Positions 33,816 through 36,610 of a DNA stretch of 36,610 nucleotides are shown here, piece after piece. The stretch's first letter is position 1. Each line of letters begins with the position of its first letter. Made by a program: the position numbers and the translations under genes. Location of the stretch: contig DAHUZI010000129.1 in NCBI GenBank assembly GCA_027306595.1, positions 1 through 36,610 of the forward strand, written 5' to 3'. Below the pieces are notes generated by a model, which did not search any database, was not told the origin of the DNA, and saw only the letters and a program-made list of their open reading frames with translations. The stretch comes from Candidatus Dormiibacterota bacterium (GTDB lineage: Bacteria; Chloroflexota; Dormibacteria; Aeolococcales; Bog-877).

Positions 33816-34855
33816 CCGGTGCGGGTGAGCAGGGGCAGGACGCGCTCGCCCAGGCAGGCGAGCGTCTCCCGCTGGACCCCGGGGTCGAGCCCCGGCCAGT
33901 AGCCGCGAGCGACCAGGTGGACCGGGCGGCCCGCCGCGGTGGCGTAGGCGGCCAGGCCCTCGGCCACCTGCTCCGGCGAGCCGGCGAGGATCGTGGAGCG
34001 CAGCCGCTCCGTCTCCGAGGCGTCGGGGCGCGGCGGGGCCAGCTGACGTCGGTCGGTCCCGTAGGCGCGGACCTCCATGTCCTGGTACTTCCAGTCCACG
34101 TACTGGTGGAACGGGAGGATCCGCTCAAAGGCGTTCGGTCCCTCCCAGGGGAAGACCGACACGATGGCGCCGACGGCGAGCGTTGCGGGATCGCCCCCAC
34201 TCTGGGCGCGGGCCTCCAGCGCCCAGCCCACCTGCTCGGCGAACGCGGCCGGCGACGCCTCGGTCGCCAGGAAGCCGTCCGCAAGCCGGCCCGCCCGCCG
34301 CACCGCCCCCTCGCCCATCGCCCCGACCCAGATCGGCGGCCCGCCCGGGCGGGCGGGCCCGGGGGTGACGAGCACCTCCGGGTAGCACACGCCCGCGCCC
34401 CCCCTGGTCGGCTGGCCGCTCCAGCCCTGGCGCAGGGTGGCGATGGTGTCGCGGAGTCGCCGGACCCGGTCGGCGGGGGCGACGCGCAGCGCCCGGAGCT
34501 CCTCGGTCCTCCAGCCCAGCCCCAGCCCGAGGAGGAGGCGCCCGTCGCTGAGGCAGTCGACGACCGCGGCGTCCTCAGCGATCCGGACCGGCTCGTGCAG
34601 GGGCGCGAGCAGGAGCCCGGTCGCGACCGCGCAACGCTCGGTCCGCGCCGCGATCGCGGCCGCCAGGGGAAGCAGCGACGGGCAGTAGCCGTCATCGACG
34701 AAGTGGTGCTCCGACACCCACACCGAATCGAGCCCGAGCTGATCCGCCTGGGCGGCGAGCTCCAGCGCCTGGCGGTAGCGCTCGGTGTCCGGTCGACGGT
34801 CGTCCGGGTGGTGCTGGCAGGTGATGAGCCCGAACCCCAGCCTGGTTGCGCTCAC
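33812..34855 (-). CDS. LLM-class flavin-dependent oxidoreductase
   Basis: 347 residues of the luciferase-like monooxygenase superfamily. It starts SATRLGFGLITCQHHPD; then the family pattern LGLDSVWVSEHHFVDDG, SDGRLLLGLGLGWRTEEL, GGPPIWVGAMGEGAVRRAGR and LADGFLATEAS is clear. These enzymes use FMN or F420 for monooxygenation or dehydrogenation; RutA, which opens the uracil ring, is one member. The GTG at 34855 is chosen because it overlaps the upstream acyltransferase stop as GTGA; a longer frame to 35179 exists but is antisense-free filler over that gene. Its stop overlaps hyuA. In this operon it could oxidise a heterocycle before ATP-dependent ring opening. FMN versus F420 cannot be decided here. 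Confidence 0.92.
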   Translation of the reverse strand: MSATRLGFGLITCQHHPDDRRPDTERYRQALELAAQADQLGLDSVWVSEHHFVDDGYCPSLLPLAAAIAARTERCAVATGLLLAPLHEPVRIAEDAAVVDCLSDGRLLLGLGLGWRTEELRALRVAPADRVRRLRDTIATLRQGWSGQPTRGGAGVCYPEVLVTPGPARPGGPPIWVGAMGEGAVRRAGRLADGFLATEASPAAFAEQVGWALEARAQSGGDPATLAVGAIVSVFPWEGPNAFERILPFHQYVDWKYQDMEVRAYGTDRRQLAPPRPDASETERLRSTILAGSPEQVAEGLAAYATAAGRPVHLVARGYWPGLDPGVQRETLACLGERVLPLLTRTG

Positions 34856-36006
34856 CGGGCGAGCGCCGCCGCTGGCTGACGGGGTGGGGCGCCCGCGCCC
34901 AGGAGGGCCGCGTAGTCGAGCCGACGGTATGCGGCGGTGCAGGGCGGCCCGTCGGCGAGCCAGAGGACGCCGGCATCGAGGTCCATCAGCACCGAGGCCA
35001 CCGTCGCCCCCTGGTCCACCTCGGCGGCACGGGGATCCGGGTGGGCGCAGACGGAGAAGGGATGGCAGGCATGGTCGCTGAGGACTGCCCGGAAGGTGTC
35101 GAGCGAGCAGCGGGGGCCGGCGGCGAGGACCGCCTCCTGGAGCCGCACGAGCCGGGTCGGACTGTCGGGCATCGCCCACACCGAGACGTCCGTCCCCCGA
35201 AAGCGGGGAGCGAGGAAATGGTTGGTGTGGAGACAGATCCCGTCGGCGGGAAGGAGGACGTGGACGTCGCCGTATCCACCGGGCGCGGCCTCGACGTCGC
35301 AGGCGACCCCGTCCCGGTGGGCGATCAGGTAGTTGGCCGAGGACGAGCGCCGCTGGGCCTGCAGGCAGGTCAGCGCCTCGGGCACGGTGGCCTCCCCGAG
35401 CAGGGCCCGCAGGAGCACGTGGTAGGGGACGCCGGGAACGCCCCGGTCCTGGTCGGTGACCAATGCGTTGGTCGCCACCCCCAGGCCGCAGGCGTTCATC
35501 CCCACCTTGGCGAGGAGCCCGGCCTCGACCACGGTGACGAACGCCGGCCCGTCGTCCGGCTCCGCCTCGAGGACGACCACGGTCTCGAAGGCATGGGGGA
35601 GCCAGTCCCAGTTCTGCCCGACCAGGGTGTGGCCGTCAGCGCTCCGGCGGGGCAGGACCGCGAAGGCGCTGCAGCCATCCTGGGTCTGACGACGGGCGTC
35701 GCGGGCGGTCGCCGCGAACATCACCTCGGTGCGGACGTTGAGGGCGAGGATGTCGTCGCGGTCGACGCCGGCACCGGCGGCGAGGCCGGCCATCTCCTCG
35801 AGGATCGCGGGCCGGAAGGCTCCGATCGGCTCGGCGTAGCGCCGGGCCTCGCCGAGAACGGTCGGCCAGTCCCAGCCGCAGCGGCTGAGGAACACCGTCC
35901 GGTAGGCAAGGAGCGAACGGGCGACCCGGTCCCGGGCCGCGGCGCCGTATTGGCGCCCCCGCTCGAACGCCGGGCCGGCAACGCGCACATGGGGAAAGGT
36001 CGTCAT
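34852..36006 (-). CDS. C45-family autocatalytic N-acyltransferase/amidase
   Basis: 384 residues of the isopenicillin-N acyltransferase-like (peptidase C45) Ntn-hydrolase family. The predicted self-cleavage site is G111/C112 (QTQDGCSAFAVLP), followed by GHTLVGQNWDWLP, VVVLEAEPDDGP, EAGLLAKVGMNACGLGVATN and HTNHF, the standard order of this family. After cleavage, Cys112 would be the nucleophile of the beta chain. Known members transfer acyl groups on 6-APA or hydrolyse N-acyl amides. No signal peptide is visible. The ATG is seven bases from the stop of the SDR upstream in the operon, and its own stop overlaps the LLM start (GTGA). It fits release or transfer of an acyl group during use of an N-acylated compound. 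Confidence 0.92.
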   Translation of the reverse strand: MTTFPHVRVAGPAFERGRQYGAAARDRVARSLLAYRTVFLSRCGWDWPTVLGEARRYAEPIGAFRPAILEEMAGLAAGAGVDRDDILALNVRTEVMFAATARDARRQTQDGCSAFAVLPRRSADGHTLVGQNWDWLPHAFETVVVLEAEPDDGPAFVTVVEAGLLAKVGMNACGLGVATNALVTDQDRGVPGVPYHVLLRALLGEATVPEALTCLQAQRRSSSANYLIAHRDGVACDVEAAPGGYGDVHVLLPADGICLHTNHFLAPRFRGTDVSVWAMPDSPTRLVRLQEAVLAAGPRCSLDTFRAVLSDHACHPFSVCAHPDPRAAEVDQGATVASVLMDLDAGVLWLADGPPCTAAYRRLDYAALLGAGAPPRQPAAALAR

Positions 36007-36013
36007 CGGTCCC

Positions 36014-36610
36014 TCACAGAATGCTGAGCCCGCCGTCGACGGGGAGCACCGCCCCGGTCACATAGCTCGCCGCGTCGGACAGGAGGAAGCAGATCACCTC
36101 GGCCACCTCGTCGGCCCGGCCCAGCCGGCGCAGCGGCACCTGGGTGCCGACCACCCGGGCGCCGCGCGCGGGGTCGTCCATGAGCCGCAGCATCGGCGTC
36201 GCGATGTAGCCGGGGGCGACGGCGTTGACCCGGATGCCGTCGGCCGCCCACTCCGCCGCCATCTGCCGGGTGAGCGCCAGGACCCCGGCCTTGCTGGCGG
36301 CGTAGGCGGCGCTGGGCTCATCGGCGTCGGCCAGCGCCGCCGCCACCGAGCTGAGGTTGACGATCCCGCCCGGGCAGCGGGCGGCGACGCAGCCGCGGGC
36401 GACCGCGCGCCCGACCAAGAACGTCCCCCGAAGGTTGGTCGCGACCACCGCATCGAAGTCAGCGGCGGCGGTCGACACCAGGGGGGCGATGCGATAGACC
36501 CCGGCGGCGCTCACCAGGCAGTCAGGCGGCCCCCCCAGCTCGCTGGCGGCGGCCGCGAGGGCCGAGTCGACCGCGGCCTCGTCCTCGACGCGGCACGGGA
36601 TCCGGTCAGG
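36014..36610 (-). CDS. short-chain dehydrogenase/reductase, 5' end off the window
   Basis: The last 198 residues of a classical SDR run off the right edge. Visible marks: CLVSAAGVYR at the NNAG position, ATNLRGTFLVGRA, LSSVAAALADADEPSAAYAA with the YAASK catalytic pair, RVNAVAPGYIATPML, and the C-terminal FLLSDAASYVTGAVLPVDGG. The N-terminal TGxxxGIG cofactor motif is outside the window. Stop at 36014-36016, seven bases before the C45 gene. It probably leads or belongs to the operon that continues to 29337, which therefore has two SDRs. Reading from a GTG at 36514 would lose the cofactor site, so the frame is taken to the edge. Confidence 0.9.
   Translation of the reverse strand, partial: PDRIPCRVEDEAAVDSALAAAASELGGPPDCLVSAAGVYRIAPLVSTAAADFDAVVATNLRGTFLVGRAVARGCVAARCPGGIVNLSSVAAALADADEPSAAYAASKAGVLALTRQMAAEWAADGIRVNAVAPGYIATPMLRLMDDPARGARVVGTQVPLRRLGRADEVAEVICFLLSDAASYVTGAVLPVDGGLSIL

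Noticed and set aside
31866-33902. Long plus-strand frame opposite hyuA
   Set aside because: Antisense of hyuA, which carries all conserved motifs. The plus-strand product has no recognisable domain.
1-36610. CRISPR arrays, tRNA and rRNA genes, replication or phage attachment sites
   Set aside because: No spaced direct repeats, cloverleaf-like segments or rRNA-like blocks were noticed on reading. A covariance search would be needed to exclude a tRNA in the gaps.

Overview
The window is a GC-rich (roughly 70% by eye) bacterial chromosome segment. Its reading frames are dense and strongly GC-biased at third positions. Adjacent genes often overlap as ATGA or GTGA, and GTG starts are common. This fits an actinobacterial or Dormibacterota/Chloroflexota-like soil lineage, but no rRNA, tRNA or marker gene fixes the phylum, so the assignment is weak. 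Long shadow frames occur on the strand opposite most real genes and were ignored.

Layout. 1-4.5 kb: the tail of an unknown gene, a MerR/AraC-like hybrid regulator coupled to a VOC (glyoxalase-fold) protein, a frameshifted IS5-type element with clear inverted repeats, and about 1.6 kb with no recognisable gene. 4.5-9.0 kb: an M55 D-aminopeptidase (DppA-like), a TDT-family carrier divergent from a LysR regulator, a small CxxxC thioredoxin-fold protein and a ChrB C-terminal-domain protein. 9.3-15.2 kb: an operon with a good promoter and a palindrome over its -35 box, encoding a GntR/FadR regulator, a threonine-synthase-like PLP enzyme and two paralogous secreted family-5 solute-binding proteins (SBPs). 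15.3-18.7 kb, minus strand: a frameshifted N,N-dimethylformamidase-like gene, a truncated third SBP and a small membrane protein. 18.9-23.1 kb: a decayed zone holding a VapC remnant, a second TDT carrier broken by frameshifts and two TGA codons, an IS256-family element and an NmrA-like oxidoreductase remnant. 23.1-28.7 kb, minus strand: a fourth SBP with a consensus promoter, followed by two CocE/NonD hydrolase paralogues. 29.3-36.6 kb, minus strand: a compact operon SDR, C45 acyltransferase, LLM monooxygenase, HyuA, HyuB, SDR, with four-base overlaps at most junctions.

Taken together the intact genes look like scavenging and breakdown of peptides, amides or cyclic amides: secreted SBPs for capture, then D-aminopeptidase, amidohydrolase-type, serine-hydrolase, hydantoinase/oxoprolinase and flavin-monooxygenase enzymes. 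No ABC permease or ATPase is present, so the SBPs must use components encoded elsewhere or have another role. The most interesting unit is the 29.3-36.6 kb operon, which may encode an uncharacterised route for a cyclic or N-acylated substrate.

All seven frameshifts I could resolve have the same sense (one base short, or an equivalent length change). This raises the possibility that several apparent pseudogenes are sequencing or assembly errors.
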